A stretch of DNA of 64,000 bases from NCBI GenBank assembly GCA_022508305.1, contig JAFLVM010000001.1, positions 706,341 to 770,340 of the forward strand, written 5' to 3'. The stretch is from Clostridiales bacterium. Its GTDB lineage: Bacteria; Bacillota; Clostridia; Christensenellales; CAG-314. A program made the position numbers and the translations under genes. The notes below the pieces were generated by a model. The model searched no databases, had not been told where the DNA came from, and worked only from the letters and a program-made list of their open reading frames with translations. Every line of letters starts with the position of its first letter. The first letter of the stretch is position 1. Below are positions 24,343-32,305 of this stretch, piece by piece.

Positions 24343-25116
24343 TTACTTGTAACGCTTGTTGAATTTTTGCTGTTTTACCCAAGTGTTCATTACCATTTTG
24401 ACAGGGAAAATTTTTACAAGGCGCGTTTGACTGCGCGCTTTGAAACCGTACATCGAGAAATCCTTGCCCTTTTGCATGTCTTTGAATGCTTTTTTTACGA
24501 CGTCTTTGGGTTCGTACAACGCAACCATTTTTTGTACTACTTTTTCGCCTTTACGTTCCGCGCGGTCGAAAAACGCGCTGTTCGTCCAAAACGGACACAC
24601 TGCCGTAACCAAAATCTTGCGCGGTTTAAGTTCCACGTTTAGAGAGCGCGCGTAGCTGTGTACAAACGCCTTAGTTGCAGCGTACACGTTTTGATAGGGC
24701 GTCGGTTGGAAAGCCGCTACACTGCTGAATTGAGCAATTTTTGCGCCTTCGTTCATATACGGCAACGCGTGTTCTGTCAGCGACACCAAACATTCGCAAT
24801 TTAAGCGCACCATGTTCGTGCTTTCGGATACGGGAATTTCGTCGTACCTGCCAAACTTGCCGAAGCCTGCCGCATTGACAAGCCAACGTACGTCGGGCTG
24901 CTCTGCTTGCAACCTTTCAATAATTTCTTCCAAACCGCCGTTTGTCAAATCTACGGCGAAAATTCTGACCGACGTGTTAAGCTCTGCCTGCAGCTCACGC
25001 AGGTTGTCCTCTTCAAGACCCACCGCCCAGATTTCTTCCAAGCCTTGCGTATCCAAAATGCGGGCAAATTCTCTGCCCATTCCGTTTGATGCGCCGGTTA
25101 CGATTGCTATTTTCAT
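24343..25116 (-). CDS. Short-chain dehydrogenase/reductase
   Basis: 257 residues, classical SDR. The NAD(P) site is TGASNGMG (residues 7-14), NAAG near 81, and the catalytic Ser lies in FSSVAAF with the YAATK (Tyr-x-x-x-Lys) 13 residues on. The C-terminus is basic (WVKQQKFNKRYK). These enzymes interconvert alcohols and ketones, and the substrate is unknown. AAGGAG precedes the ATG. It is 77 bases upstream of the sugar symporter on the same strand with no terminator between, so the two may form an operon; a sugar or polyol oxidoreductase role is only a guess. Confidence 0.9.
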   Translation of the reverse strand: MKIAIVTGASNGMGREFARILDTQGLEEIWAVGLEEDNLRELQAELNTSVRIFAVDLTNGGLEEIIERLQAEQPDVRWLVNAAGFGKFGRYDEIPVSESTNMVRLNCECLVSLTEHALPYMNEGAKIAQFSSVAAFQPTPYQNVYAATKAFVHSYARSLNVELKPRKILVTAVCPFWTNSAFFDRAERKGEKVVQKMVALYEPKDVVKKAFKDMQKGKDFSMYGFKARSQTRLVKIFPVKMVMNTWVKQQKFNKRYK

Positions 25117-25142
25117 AAGTTGACTCCTTATTTTTGTATATA

Positions 25143-25174
25143 TCGATTATATCATCAATCGAAACAAATTCCAA
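25143..25174 (-). promoter_or_regulatory. Promoter of SDR gene with overlapping inverted repeat
   Basis: TTGGAA (25169-25174), 17 bases, TATAAT (25146-25151). TCGATT (25143-25148) and AATCGA (25157-25162) form an inverted repeat across the -10 box, a possible operator. Confidence 0.55.
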
Positions 25175-25281
25175 TACCTTTTTCAATAGTTTTAAATTTT
25201 CGCCACGCGATATGATTGTTACGCTGTGTTATACCGCGACGTGGCATTGCGCCAAGGCTTTGTTGACATGGATAAAATTTC

Positions 25282-25319
25282 AGTCAACTATTGACTTTGG
25301 AGCGTTAATGTTTTAAAAT
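25282..25319 (+). promoter_or_regulatory. Promoter of gene 25356-26054
   Basis: TTGACT (25291-25296), 17 bases, TAAAAT (25314-25319). AGTCAA-CTA-TTGACT (25282-25296) is an inverted repeat overlapping the -35 box, a possible repressor site. Confidence 0.65.
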
Positions 25320-25355
25320 TTCAACACACTATTTTACAGCAAAAAGGGAATACAA

Positions 25356-26054
25356 ATGAAGGCGCTCTACAAATTAAATGTTAACGAGTTTACAAAACTG
25401 GTAGAAGATTTGCACTTGACTAATTGGCTTATACGTGACGACTCGGCTTCATCCCGAAAAAAACAGGTTGAGAACAGACCTTATTTTGTCGACCTTAAGC
25501 AACGCGCCGAGGCTGAAGGCATAACTGCAAGTGACGACGAAATTATTTCTTGGTTGGATACCCTAAATTTACTTTACTACGTGTTTGACAGAGTAGACAA
25601 TGATTTACTTAACAAATTGCAAGTTATTCAAGAATACGTCATTCCGTTTACTCACAAAAGGGCGGACTACCTGTTGGTAAGTAGCAACAAAATACTAATT
25701 CTCGAATTTAGTTACGACAAGCGCGGAAAAGAATACAAATTTGAGAAAAAACTGACTCAAGCAATTTATTACAAGGAACTACTGTCCAACTTGCTCCCTT
25801 CGTATATCCAGATTGGCACGTATACGTTTTTGATAAATCCGGAAGCGGACCTTAACGGAGCCAACATTTCCAAATACAACAAGTACAACAAATACCGTAA
25901 TGGCGACGACTTCGCCAACAACGAAAAAATCAGTGATTTAGGGGCATACATCAACTTCTTCTTTTCGAATAGGGATGACGCGCTTTTGCAACTTAGTTTC
26001 ATAGATGGATATGAAACAGGGCTAAACGAAGCTCTTGAGGGTGATGAAGATTAA
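25356..26054 (+). CDS. Hypothetical protein with PD-(D/E)XK-nuclease-like core
   Basis: 232 residues, cytoplasmic. The middle part reads VIPFTHKRADYLLVSSNKILILEFSYDK (residues 95-122; quoted in two halves VIPFTHKRADYLLV and SSNKILILEFSYDK). This looks like the strand-Asp-strand-Glu core of PD-(D/E)XK nucleases, followed by LTQAIYYKELLSNLLP, a helix with the Q-x3-Y pattern often seen after that core. The usual Lys of the ExK triad is Ser here, so activity is uncertain. The C-terminal tail is acidic. The gene is AT-rich relative to neighbours, reverses the local gene direction, and has its own promoter and terminator, as expected of an acquired gene. A weak GGGA ribosome binding site precedes the ATG. 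Confidence 0.55.
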   Translation: MKALYKLNVNEFTKLVEDLHLTNWLIRDDSASSRKKQVENRPYFVDLKQRAEAEGITASDDEIISWLDTLNLLYYVFDRVDNDLLNKLQVIQEYVIPFTHKRADYLLVSSNKILILEFSYDKRGKEYKFEKKLTQAIYYKELLSNLLPSYIQIGTYTFLINPEADLNGANISKYNKYNKYRNGDDFANNEKISDLGAYINFFFSNRDDALLQLSFIDGYETGLNEALEGDED

Positions 26055-26109
26055 ACCAATTTGCATGCACAAAACACAGCAAAAACGAAAAAATTAGCAA
26101 CAAAAAGAG

Positions 26110-26135
26110 AGTGCCTATCGGCACTTTCTTTTTTT
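26110..26135 (+). terminator. Terminator of gene 25356-26054
   Basis: AGTGCC-TATC-GGCACT stem-loop followed by TTCTTTTTTT. Confidence 0.88.
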
Positions 26136-26222
26136 GTAAATTAAAATCGCATCATAAAGCTGATTGGCATTGGAAAATATAAAACGAACCACACTAACAA
26201 TTAAATAACTTATAAAAAACAC

Positions 26223-26252
26223 TTGATATGGAGTTGCTCCACAGTATATGAT
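26223..26252 (+). promoter_or_regulatory. MerR-type promoter and operator
   Basis: TTGATA (26223-26228), an 18-base spacer and TATGAT (26247-26252). The spacer contains the dyad TGGAG-TTG-CTCCA (26229-26241). A GGAG/CTCC dyad inside an over-long spacer is the hallmark of promoters untwisted by MerR-family regulators, so the operon is probably controlled by its own first gene. Confidence 0.75.
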
Positions 26253-26269
26253 TTAATCAGAGGTGTAAA

Positions 26270-26638
26270 ATGACGATACAACAGATATGCAAACAAAGTG
26301 GTCTAACGGTAGACACTATCAGATACTACGAGCGAGTCGGACTTATTGAAGCTGAAAAAGGAGTTTACTTCAAAAATTACAGTCATCAGACGCTCGAAAC
26401 GCTTATTGCAATAAAAAAATTGCGATTGGCAGGACTATCATTATCTAAAATTAAATGGCTGTTGTCCATCGAAGTTGACCCAACGGATTTAAGTCGAAAA
26501 CAAAGCGATGCGTTATATGCCGTTATCGATAATGCGTTAGAATGCGCTAAAATTCGTGCAAAAGAAATTGCCGAGTCGCAACAGTTACTTGAAAATATGA
26601 AACGCAAACTTGTTGGGGTAATAAATGAAAATAAGTAG
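26270..26638 (+). CDS. MerR-family transcriptional regulator
   Basis: 122 residues. The N-terminal winged helix-turn-helix (TIQQICKQSGLTVDTIRYYERVGLI, residues 2-26, with TIRYYERVGLI as the family signature) binds DNA. A long C-terminal helix (residues 80-117) forms the antiparallel dimer coil. There is no Cys cluster, so metal sensing is unlikely; the HTH group resembles small-molecule or redox-type YyaN/AdhR regulators. AGAGGTG ribosome binding site. It overlaps the next gene by 14 bases and has a MerR-type operator directly upstream, so autoregulation with the membrane protein as target is probable. Confidence 0.9.
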   Translation: MTIQQICKQSGLTVDTIRYYERVGLIEAEKGVYFKNYSHQTLETLIAIKKLRLAGLSLSKIKWLLSIEVDPTDLSRKQSDALYAVIDNALECAKIRAKEIAESQQLLENMKRKLVGVINENK

Positions 26639-26927
26639 TATAGTTTTGACATTGTTGTACTGTGTCCTGATGTTCGCAACTCTTTTTGTCAAAAACAACA
26701 AACTCAAACTTACAAAATTACTTGCGATATTGGGAATCGCTGTAGCCATTGTGCATACCGCGCTTTATTTCGCTGCTCAAAGCCATTGGGCAATTTTACT
26801 GACAAGCCTTTTGCTATTTATGGCGTATGGAATTGCCAACGGCTTAATTTTGAAAAAACCGCATGTATGGCATTGGGTAATACGGTTTATTCTGTCTGCC
26901 GTGATATTCGTTTTGTTTGTTATTTAG
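26625..26927 (+). CDS. Small integral membrane protein co-expressed with MerR regulator
   Basis: 100 residues with four predicted membrane helices (about 4-22, 32-52, 55-75, 83-99) and a short basic loop KNNKLKLTK. It has the size of a small multidrug resistance protein but lacks the conserved Glu in helix 1, so I do not assign that family. Its ATG lies inside the last codons of the MerR gene, which ties its expression to that regulator. The target signal is unknown. Confidence 0.75.
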   Translation: MKISSIVLTLLYCVLMFATLFVKNNKLKLTKLLAILGIAVAIVHTALYFAAQSHWAILLTSLLLFMAYGIANGLILKKPHVWHWVIRFILSAVIFVLFVI

Positions 26928-26982
26928 TTACCGTAATCAAATTGGCGCTGTGACGTGCGCTTGTATATAACAAATAAAAAAT

Positions 26983-27019
26983 ACCCAGCCAAACCCTTTC
27001 GGGTTCGACTGGGTATCGT
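26983..27019 (-). terminator. Terminator of gene 27068-27979; copy A of a duplicated sequence
   Basis: ATACCCAGTC..GAACCC-GAAA-GGGTT..CTGGGTAT hairpin followed on the minus strand by TTTTTTATTTG. Over 37 bases it matches 28012-28048 at 35 positions. Confidence 0.8.
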
Positions 27020-27067
27020 TTGTTTGATATTAGATATCTTAAAACGAATTTAATGCATTTTTTATTT

Positions 27068-27979
27068 TTAGCATTCTTCATTCGTTGATGAGGCTTTAAG
27101 CATGCGGTCGCCTTCTTTGTATTCTGTTTCTTTATATATATCCCACAATAAGTTAAATCCCTTTTCCGATTGCTTACACAAGTTTTTCTCGTCGTCACTC
27201 TCTTCATCTTCTGTATCGCTTTCAATAAATCCTTTCAAAGCAAGCGATAAGGTTTTTGCAGGTAAGGTAAGCGGTTGTAGATTTATCCAATAGTACGAAA
27301 TGTCTGTATGATGGGGCGGTTGATCTATATACTTTGCAACGCGAATATTATTTTGATATTCATCTCTATAGAATCTTACTTTGAGACTTCCTGCCATTCC
27401 AATGGTTTCTTGTAAAATTTCGTCGACAGTTTTCAACGCATCCTCACGCAACTCCGCCTCGTAATCTACCTTGCTATCGTGATACAACTTTGAAATACGT
27501 TCCAAATACGGTAGGTTGTTTTTGTCGTAAGACGCAAGTAATAGCTGCACTTCACACCCATTTTTTATGCACCTAATTATATCAGTCTTGAAAAATGTCA
27601 AAAAGACATTTCCTGTAAGAAATAATAATTTCAGCTGACGAGGATAGTTTTTCTCCAAAATGTCCGAACCAAACATTTTGTTTATGTCATCCTTATTGGA
27701 TATTCCATTTCCTATATTGCTTATACCGGCTTTTTTCATAATGCGGTAATCAACCTTTATAGAAAACGGTTTGTCAGTAAATACTTTTACAAGCATACCA
27801 ACAAACAACCCAATAACTATTGCCGATAGTACGTCATTCAGTAGGTCTATTAATAGTTTTTTTAAGTCTGCCTCTTGCTGAATAACCAAATTTAAAACCA
27901 CTATGGCAACTATAATAACAATAGTGACTACAAATAATAATATGATAGTCAAATCCCTTAAATTGTGTCTTTTGTTCAT
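27068..27979 (-). CDS. Two-helix membrane-anchored protein of unknown function (possible PLD-like domain)
   Basis: 303 residues. Two membrane helices (about 10-33 and 46-66) are followed by a cytoplasmic part. KAGISNIGNGISNKDDINKM (84-103), then LKLLFLTGNVFLTFFKTDIIRCI and KNGCEVQLLLAS (115-150), resemble the sensor or effector-type phospholipase-D-like fold in which a helix is followed by G-x-x-V-x-h-L-L. No canonical HKD motif is seen. The C-terminal tail is very acidic (SDTEDEESDDEKN). A good GAGGAG site precedes the ATG. The gene is AT-rich and lies alone between two copies of the tRNA-operon terminator, as if inserted there. Two-helix anchors on such domains occur in signalling and in defence effectors; neither role is shown. 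Confidence 0.6.
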   Translation of the reverse strand: MNKRHNLRDLTIILLFVVTIVIIVAIVVLNLVIQQEADLKKLLIDLLNDVLSAIVIGLFVGMLVKVFTDKPFSIKVDYRIMKKAGISNIGNGISNKDDINKMFGSDILEKNYPRQLKLLFLTGNVFLTFFKTDIIRCIKNGCEVQLLLASYDKNNLPYLERISKLYHDSKVDYEAELREDALKTVDEILQETIGMAGSLKVRFYRDEYQNNIRVAKYIDQPPHHTDISYYWINLQPLTLPAKTLSLALKGFIESDTEDEESDDEKNLCKQSEKGFNLLWDIYKETEYKEGDRMLKASSTNEEC

Positions 27980-28011
27980 TTAGGAACTCCTCTTCCGAAA
28001 TATAACAAAAC

Positions 28012-28048
28012 ACCCAATCAAACCCTTTCGGGTTCGACTGGGTATCGT
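28012..28048 (-). terminator. Terminator of tRNA operon; copy B of a duplicated sequence
   Basis: ACCCAGTCGAACCC-GAAA-GGGTTTGATTGGGT hairpin (arms quoted separately: ACCCAGTCGAACCC and GGGTTTGATTGGGT) followed by GTTTTGTTATATTT. It begins two bases after the tRNA-Val CCA end. Confidence 0.75.
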
Positions 28049-28049
28049 G

Positions 28050-28125
28050 TGGTGGGGAGTACAGGGCTCGAACCTGTGACCCCCTGCTTGTAAGGCAGAT
28101 GCTCTCCCAACTGAGCTAACTCCCC
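28050..28125 (-). tRNA. tRNA-Val (anticodon TAC)
   Basis: 76 bases including encoded CCA. Acceptor GGGGAGT/ACTCCCC, D-arm AGCTCAGTTGGGAGAGC, anticodon loop CTTACAA, T-loop GGTTCGAGCC. All stems close. Confidence 0.97.
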
Positions 28126-28127
28126 AT

Positions 28128-28202
28128 TGGTGACTCCTACGGGAATCGAACCCGTGTTACCGCCGTGAAAGGGCGATGTCTTGACCGCTTGACCAAGGAG
28201 CC
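28128..28202 (-). tRNA. tRNA-Glu (anticodon TTC)
   Basis: 75 bases including encoded CCA. Acceptor GGCTCCT/AGGAGTC (one G-U), anticodon loop CTTTCAC, T-loop GGTTCGATTCC. Confidence 0.97.
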
Positions 28203-28206
28203 GTAT

Positions 28207-28283
28207 TGGTAGCGGCGGTCGGATTCGAACCAACGACCTGCCGGGTATGAACCGGCCGCTATAACCATCTAAGCTACGCCGCC
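28207..28283 (-). tRNA. tRNA-Met, elongator (anticodon CAT)
   Basis: 77 bases including encoded CCA. Acceptor GGCGGCG/CGCCGCT region, anticodon loop TTCATAC. The first base is G pairing in the acceptor, unlike initiator tRNA, and the sequence resembles the elongator tRNA-Met of Bacillus. Confidence 0.93.
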
Positions 28284-28323
28284 ACATTGCTTACCGACAT
28301 TCGCTACTGTCAAAAGCCTATTT

Positions 28324-28352
28324 ATTGTAACAAACAAAACTGATGTTGTCAA
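28324..28352 (-). promoter_or_regulatory. Promoter of tRNA operon
   Basis: TTGACA (28347-28352), 17 bases, TACAAT (28324-28329). Confidence 0.88.
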
Positions 28353-28370
28353 CAAAATTGAGGTAGTATT

Positions 28371-29024
28371 TTATTTCCAAATATCGCCAACCTGATTTAT
28401 TTCAACTGTGACAGGTTCGCACGTTGCAACGGACAGGGCGTAACGATTGCCGTCGATTTCCAACAAGCGGGTGTTAGCAGGGCGTTTGGTCGTGTCGATG
28501 CTCTTGGGGGCAAAATACGGACCGTCCTCCATCTTGAATACGCTTTCCTTGTGCGTCCAAAGTAATGCAAGCGTTTGACTTCGGCGCGACGGCTCACAAA
28601 TCATTAGCTGTTGACGTTCGATGTTGTTCAGTACGCGATTTACAAAAGCCTCGTCGCTTGATCTATCGCTAAAACTTGAAACTGCCTCAACGTCCACGCC
28701 CACCTTGTGCGCGAAGATTGCCACTACTACCACGTTGTTGCTGTGGGAAAGAGAAAAATTCGCGTTGGCGTTGCAGCTCCACTTTCCGTTCCCGCTTACG
28801 TTAAAATTGAAACCGTCTACCCCATTGCCGTAATGTTGCTTTAAAGCGTAGTCGAGTAGCTGCCACACACAGTACTTTTGTTGCCTTGTCAAAATGTCCG
28901 TACAACGCTGAATCGCTTGATTGCGAATTGATGGCTGTACAGGCTTAACTTGTACGTTTTTGTCAAAGTTAGCTACGTAAACATACACAGTAGAGGCGTT
29001 AAACTGTAAATTTTTGCTAAACAT
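28371..29024 (-). CDS. Sfp-type 4'-phosphopantetheinyl transferase
   Basis: 217 residues. It transfers the phosphopantetheine arm of CoA to a Ser of carrier proteins. The family motifs are present: FSLSHSNNVVVVAI (residues 90-103), GVDVE (109-113, Mg-binding Asp111 and Glu113) and LLWTHKESVFK (154-164, the W-T-x-K-E-S-x-x-K signature). It is of the broad Sfp class, not the short AcpS class. No polyketide or peptide synthase gene is nearby, so it may serve fatty-acid carrier protein or a remote cluster. Only a weak GGGA site at a long distance precedes the ATG. Confidence 0.88.
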   Translation of the reverse strand: MFSKNLQFNASTVYVYVANFDKNVQVKPVQPSIRNQAIQRCTDILTRQQKYCVWQLLDYALKQHYGNGVDGFNFNVSGNGKWSCNANANFSLSHSNNVVVVAIFAHKVGVDVEAVSSFSDRSSDEAFVNRVLNNIERQQLMICEPSRRSQTLALLWTHKESVFKMEDGPYFAPKSIDTTKRPANTRLLEIDGNRYALSVATCEPVTVEINQVGDIWK

Positions 29025-29142
29025 GTAGTGATAATCCCTTTTTACAACAACTCAGAAGTCTAAGAGCGCTAATTCTTCTCACACAGTGAATTTTTTTATA
29101 TTGTACCATATGCGAATAAATTACGCAAACAAAATAAAAATG

Positions 29143-29172
29143 ACAATAAAAACCCCTGTCGCAGGACAGAGG
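29143..29172 (-). terminator. Terminator of GlmU-like acetyltransferase gene
   Basis: CCTCTGTC-CTGC-GACAGGGG stem-loop followed by TTTTTATTG. Confidence 0.85.
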
Positions 29173-29215
29173 AAAAGAATACTTAGTTTAGATTGTAATT
29201 TTATGTTTTTATTGT

Positions 29216-29818
29216 TTATTGCTTTTTCAAATATTTGTGCGCACGCCCTTCTTTCACTGTCAGATAACTGCGCCCAATACTGAACGCGCCGTCTGGCATA
29301 CTCTTGTCCACCGTGGTACCGCACGCCACAAAGCAATCTCTGCCAAGCGTTACCGGAGCAACCAAATTGGCGTTGCAACCAATGAAACAATCCTCGCCCA
29401 CCGTCGTGTGGTGCTTCTTCTGTCCGTCAAAGTTGACGAATACAACGCCGCAGCCGATGTTGGTTCGCGCGCCCACGTCAGCGTCGCCCACGTAACTGAG
29501 GTGCGCAGCTTTTACTCCGTCGTGCAACACACTGTTTTTGATTTCTACGAAGTTTCCCACACGGCAGTCGTCGCCGACAATAGCGTTGTTTCTCAAGTGC
29601 GCGTTTGGACCGACCGTGCAGTTGCAGCCTACCGAGCTGTCGGTAATACGCGAAGATTTTACTACTGTGTTTACCCCGATTGTGGAATTTTCAATATAGG
29701 AAAAACTTCCGACGACGCAACCGTCACCCAACACGCTGTTACCTTTGACCACCGCAAAAGGCTCAATTGTGACGTTTTTGCCAACCTTTACACTTTCGTC
29801 CAATACGTACTCTGCCAC
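29216..29818 (-). CDS. Stand-alone GlmU-type left-handed beta-helix acetyltransferase
   Basis: 200 residues made almost wholly of hexapeptide turns (left-handed beta-helix). The stretch VGPNAHLRNNAIVGDD, VGNFVEIKNSVLHDG, KAAHLSYVGDADVGARTNIG, VNFDGQKKHHTTVG and FIGCNANLVAPVTLG follows the acetyltransferase half of GlmU, with the catalytic His in HLSYVGD and Asn in VNFDG. GlmU normally also has an N-terminal uridylyltransferase half, absent here. It would acetylate glucosamine-1-phosphate or a related sugar phosphate with acetyl-CoA. I place the start at GTG 29818, because GGAGG lies six bases upstream. An ATG at 29833 and a GTG at 29881 are alternatives. Confidence 0.78.
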   Translation of the reverse strand: MAEYVLDESVKVGKNVTIEPFAVVKGNSVLGDGCVVGSFSYIENSTIGVNTVVKSSRITDSSVGCNCTVGPNAHLRNNAIVGDDCRVGNFVEIKNSVLHDGVKAAHLSYVGDADVGARTNIGCGVVFVNFDGQKKHHTTVGEDCFIGCNANLVAPVTLGRDCFVACGTTVDKSMPDGAFSIGRSYLTVKEGRAHKYLKKQ

Positions 29819-29902
29819 ACGCTTCCTCCGCATCCAAGATACATTATTATATGCGCGTGAGGTAAGTTGTTGACAACACACAAAAGAGGCGAGGGCGAGG
29901 CG

Positions 29903-32203
29903 CTACGCTATTTTTGCTACGACCACCGTCATGTCGTCGGCGGGCTTGTTGTTACACTGCCTCAGTGCCTTAGTGAGTATAACCTCGGCAATGCTTTGCG
30001 GAACGTTCAATGAAACGTCGGCAAATATTCGGGCAAGCGCGTCGGGGTCGTTAAAGCAATCCGCCACACCGTCCGACACAAGCACTACCACGTCGCCTTC
30101 GATCAGCGCCTTTTTAGTTACGGAGGGCTTCATCTCCTCCAACACACCCAAAGGAAGACTGCTACCCGAAACAATCTCAACCTTACCGTCGTTTTTGACA
30201 AGTCCCGAGCTTGCGCCCAACTTGATAAAGTCCGCCAAGCCATTGTACAAATCCAGTACAACTACGTCCACCGCGCAAAAAATTTCGTTGCCGCTACCTA
30301 CAAGCAGCTTGTTTACGCAGGACAGTATCGTGTCGTTGTCAAAACCCGCGCGGTAAAAGCTTTCTACAAGACTAATAGACGTTGCAGACATTTGCTCCGC
30401 CTTGTCGCCGCTACCCATGCCGTCGCACAATGCAACGATGCACTTGCCGTTGTCTGTAAGCGTCACAGTGTGAGTGTCGCCGGAAATTTCGTTGCCGTCC
30501 TTAGCCACTGAACTGACTCCAAAAGTGACGTTGTAACGCGGTTTAACGGTCAAAAATACGTTTACCCAAGTGTCGCTCTCGGTATTTTCCACCCGTTCGA
30601 CTACCATATTTTGCTTGAGTACGTTGGACACAACCTTTTCAATTACTTCGTTAGCCAAATCGTTTTTGGCTACTGTTAGCACGGCAGTCACAATTTCCTT
30701 TTGTTGCGCGATAACAGCGCCCGAGCACAGCACGTTGTGGAAAACAAGTTTTTCAATTAGTTCCTGCTCGTGAGTGTGGTCGTAACTCGTGCGGTTCTTG
30801 CAGTCGGACGCCAGTTGCATAAGCAGATTAGACACGCCGCCCATTTGTTCGCCAAGCAATGCCTTGCCGTTGTCCGCCGTTTCTGCGCGTTCACGGTAGG
30901 CGCGGTAAATTTGCGCCTGCGCGTTGACCTCGGAAATAATCGCCGACACCTTGTCGCACCTAACGGACAAAGCCTGAGGAACATCAAGTATGGTACATTT
31001 GCCGCGTTTTACCGCGCAAACGCTAAGCTGCAACAGGTTTTGCTCCGTCTGCTTGATTTCCTGTCGCCAGCACCTTGTTCGGTTGGCGCAATCCCTGCAC
31101 ACGCTCTCGGAGCATTGCTTTACGATTGCTTTTTCCGCCTCTTCGGGGGTGACTCCACTTGCCGACATGGTGAAAAAGGCGTTTTTCATGGACAAAAATA
31201 TGTCGGACAACCTGTAAAGCCTTCGCGAAACGGTGTCGCCCATTTTTTGCGCTACGGACTTACTGAGATACCGCTCGGAATTTCCCGAACAGTAGTCGCG
31301 AATGCGCTTGTACACGCTTGTGGGAATTACCACGAATACGAGCGCAGAGGAAAAAGTCGGCGCAAATACCAGCATTGAAAAATCGCCGTGAAGGTTGAGA
31401 AAATAGGACATAAGTACGTCCACGATTAGCACCGCCAAAGCGCCAACGTACCTGTTTACCTTAGATAGCGTCACTGCCGACAGCGCGGCAATTACACAGT
31501 AAACGCAACATTCATATCCGCCTGTTGCGAACACGTTGCCTAATCCGATAAGCGCAGCGCAAGTCAAAGCAACCTTGTCGCCAAAGCACACGACGGCAAA
31601 CAAGATGGCGAACGGAGCGACAAAATAGATTAGTTGCAGCTGTCCAAAGGTGATTTGCGACAGACAGTAGCTACACACCACGGTGAACAGTCCAATACAC
31701 ACCGTTTCGTCCAAAGCAGGGCGGTAGTTTAGTCCCCTGACGAAAAGCGCGCGAAAGACGTAGATACACACGTAGGAAAAGGCGATGCCTATTGCCGCGT
31801 ACACAAATTTGTCAAACAAATCAAAGTAATCGACAAAGCTGTAAACCAAATAAAATACGTTTGCCAAGGCAAGATACAGTAGCAAATGCAACTTGCCTAT
31901 TTTTCGCTTGGCAAAGTGGTGAATGACGACGAAAAGCATAATAACCGCCGCCTTGACGCCAGCATGCAACAAGCTCGTCCAGCCGTACACGATGGAGCTT
32001 GCCAAATACACCACGCAGGCGATGATGGGATTAGCCGAATACACTGCGCCCACGAACAGTCCGAAAGCGACGTTACCTTGAAACACGCCTCCTGATGCGA
32101 CGCACAGCGCAACGTAAAGCGCGTACATCAGAATTGTTTTGGCAGACAACCTACCCCTTAATTGCGTGACCTTGACAGTGTTCTTTTTTGCGCGTTTACC
32201 CAT
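29903..32203 (-). CDS. spoIIE: Stage II sporulation protein E (PP2C-type phosphatase)
   Basis: 766 residues. About ten membrane helices fill residues 15-290. A cytoplasmic middle region contains the cysteine-rich SVCRDCANRTRCWRQE. The C-terminal PPM/PP2C domain has LCDGMGSGDKAEQMSATSI (metal-binding Asp and the SpoIIE-type DGMGSG), VDVVVLDLYNG and VVLVSDGVADCFN. SpoIIE dephosphorylates SpoIIAA, which frees sigma-F in the forespore, and helps place the polar septum. This is strong evidence of endospore formation. The ATG at 32203 has GGGAGT before it; an ATG 114 bases upstream lacks a site. No recognisable Spo0A/sigma-H promoter was identified by eye. Confidence 0.94.
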   Translation of the reverse strand: MGKRAKKNTVKVTQLRGRLSAKTILMYALYVALCVASGGVFQGNVAFGLFVGAVYSANPIIACVVYLASSIVYGWTSLLHAGVKAAVIMLFVVIHHFAKRKIGKLHLLLYLALANVFYLVYSFVDYFDLFDKFVYAAIGIAFSYVCIYVFRALFVRGLNYRPALDETVCIGLFTVVCSYCLSQITFGQLQLIYFVAPFAILFAVVCFGDKVALTCAALIGLGNVFATGGYECCVYCVIAALSAVTLSKVNRYVGALAVLIVDVLMSYFLNLHGDFSMLVFAPTFSSALVFVVIPTSVYKRIRDYCSGNSERYLSKSVAQKMGDTVSRRLYRLSDIFLSMKNAFFTMSASGVTPEEAEKAIVKQCSESVCRDCANRTRCWRQEIKQTEQNLLQLSVCAVKRGKCTILDVPQALSVRCDKVSAIISEVNAQAQIYRAYRERAETADNGKALLGEQMGGVSNLLMQLASDCKNRTSYDHTHEQELIEKLVFHNVLCSGAVIAQQKEIVTAVLTVAKNDLANEVIEKVVSNVLKQNMVVERVENTESDTWVNVFLTVKPRYNVTFGVSSVAKDGNEISGDTHTVTLTDNGKCIVALCDGMGSGDKAEQMSATSISLVESFYRAGFDNDTILSCVNKLLVGSGNEIFCAVDVVVLDLYNGLADFIKLGASSGLVKNDGKVEIVSGSSLPLGVLEEMKPSVTKKALIEGDVVVLVSDGVADCFNDPDALARIFADVSLNVPQSIAEVILTKALRQCNNKPADDMTVVVAKIA

Positions 32204-32305
32204 TTGTACCACTCCCAAAATAAGACATATATGAAATAGTACAATGAGTATCACCGCTTGTTTTGGAACTATATGTAGTTTTTTGTTTAATTTTGCATAC
32301 GAGTC

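Noticed and set aside
26625-26927. Small multidrug resistance (EmrE) transporter
   Set aside because: Right size and helix number, but the essential Glu of helix 1 and family motifs are missing.
28018-28287. Open frame of 89 residues across the tRNA genes
   Set aside because: It is only a translation of the three tRNAs; the tRNA structures are clear.
29219-29860. Plus-strand frame of 213 residues
   Set aside because: Antisense to the hexapeptide-repeat gene, whose reading is certain from family motifs.
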